From Bacillus sp. Marseille-Q1617 (lineage in GTDB: Bacteria > Bacillota > Bacilli > Bacillales > Bacillaceae_B): a DNA stretch of 64,000 nucleotides. Position numbers and translations under genes: made by a program. Under the pieces are notes generated by a model. That model ran no database searches. It was not told where the DNA came from and saw nothing but the letters and a program-made list of their open reading frames with translations. The stretch is taken from contig NZ_CAHJXM010000002.1 in assembly GCF_903645295.1 (NCBI RefSeq), positions 1,092,001 to 1,156,000 of the forward strand, given 5' to 3'. Below are positions 63,966 through 64,000 of the stretch, one piece after another. Every line of letters starts with the position of its first letter. Within the stretch, counting starts at the first letter, position 1.

Positions 63966-64000
63966 GGACCCGCTCTTCTAAAAGGGCGGGTTCTTTTTTT
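63966..64000 (+). terminator. Terminator of sppA-yteJ
   Basis: GGACCCGCTC pairs with GGGCGGGTTC (two G-T pairs), followed by a T-run reaching the window edge. Confidence 0.85.

Overview
The window is chromosomal DNA of a spore-forming member of the Bacillaceae. The gene order is close to the B. subtilis ytnP-ytoP-ytpPQR-sftA-murC-ytxGHJ-aroA-ccpA-motPS-acuCBA-acsA-tyrS-rpsD-ezrA-nifZ-thiI-sspA-ytcI-ytcJ-nadK-sppA-yteJ block. Evidence for the lineage includes an sspA-type spore protein behind a sigma-G-like promoter, sigma-B-like promoters, cre boxes, a tyrosyl T-box, AGGAGG ribosome binding sites, frequent GTG/TTG starts and moderate GC. A marine-type Bacillus (for example Rossellomorea-like) would fit, but genus cannot be proven from the sequence.

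Layout. 1-1.6 kb: an IS3-family element (OrfA/OrfB joined by an A-AAA-AAG slip site). 1.66-1.81 kb: a ~20-bp-periodic repeat with a second copy at 40.16 kb. 1.9-11.6 kb: ytnP, ytzB, ytoP, a DUF84 phosphatase, an Arg/Asp-repeat protein with a sigma-K-like promoter (candidate coat protein), a POT peptide transporter, ytoQ, a lipoprotein, an orphan PTS IIC, ytpP, ytpQ, ytpR. 11.9-18.3 kb: sftA, a frameshifted nicotinate phosphoribosyltransferase, an unknown gene, murC. 18.4-25.9 kb: ampS, the ytxGHJ stress operon, half of a MITE-like element, another sigma-B gene, an FtsA-like protein with beta-grasp-like repeats, aroA. 26.07-27.71 kb: an IS110/IS1111-type element inserted in a dispersed palindromic repeat. 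28-35 kb: ccpA-motPS, acuABC divergent from acsA. 35-43 kb: class A PBP, T-box-tyrS, rpsD with a long leader, a membrane-anchored protein and dgcP. 44.0-44.6 kb: an intact MITE-like element (terminal inverted repeats, 9-bp target duplication). 44.7-54.6 kb: methionine gamma-lyase behind a perfect cre, ytsP, refZ, hisJ, ezrA, braB, nifZ-thiI, sspA. 54.74-56.18 kb: a second IS3-family element (5-bp duplication), also inside the palindromic repeat. 56.6-64 kb: ytcI, ytcJ, rarD, nadK, sppA, yteJ.

Functionally the core is housekeeping: carbon control (CcpA, the AcuA/AcuC/AcsA acetylation switch), cell wall and division (MurC, PBP, EzrA, SftA, RefZ), tRNA thiolation (NifZ/ThiI), translation (TyrS, S4), sodium-driven motility (MotPS) and stress or sporulation genes. 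The accessory layer is repeats and mobile DNA.

The strongest unusual signal is the IS110-family element. Its 3' non-coding region folds as an internal loop whose two strands match the two strands of the insertion target, as expected of a bridge RNA/seekRNA. The predicted empty target occurs intact in a sister repeat 30 kb away. Three of the dispersed repeats in the window have been invaded near their centre.
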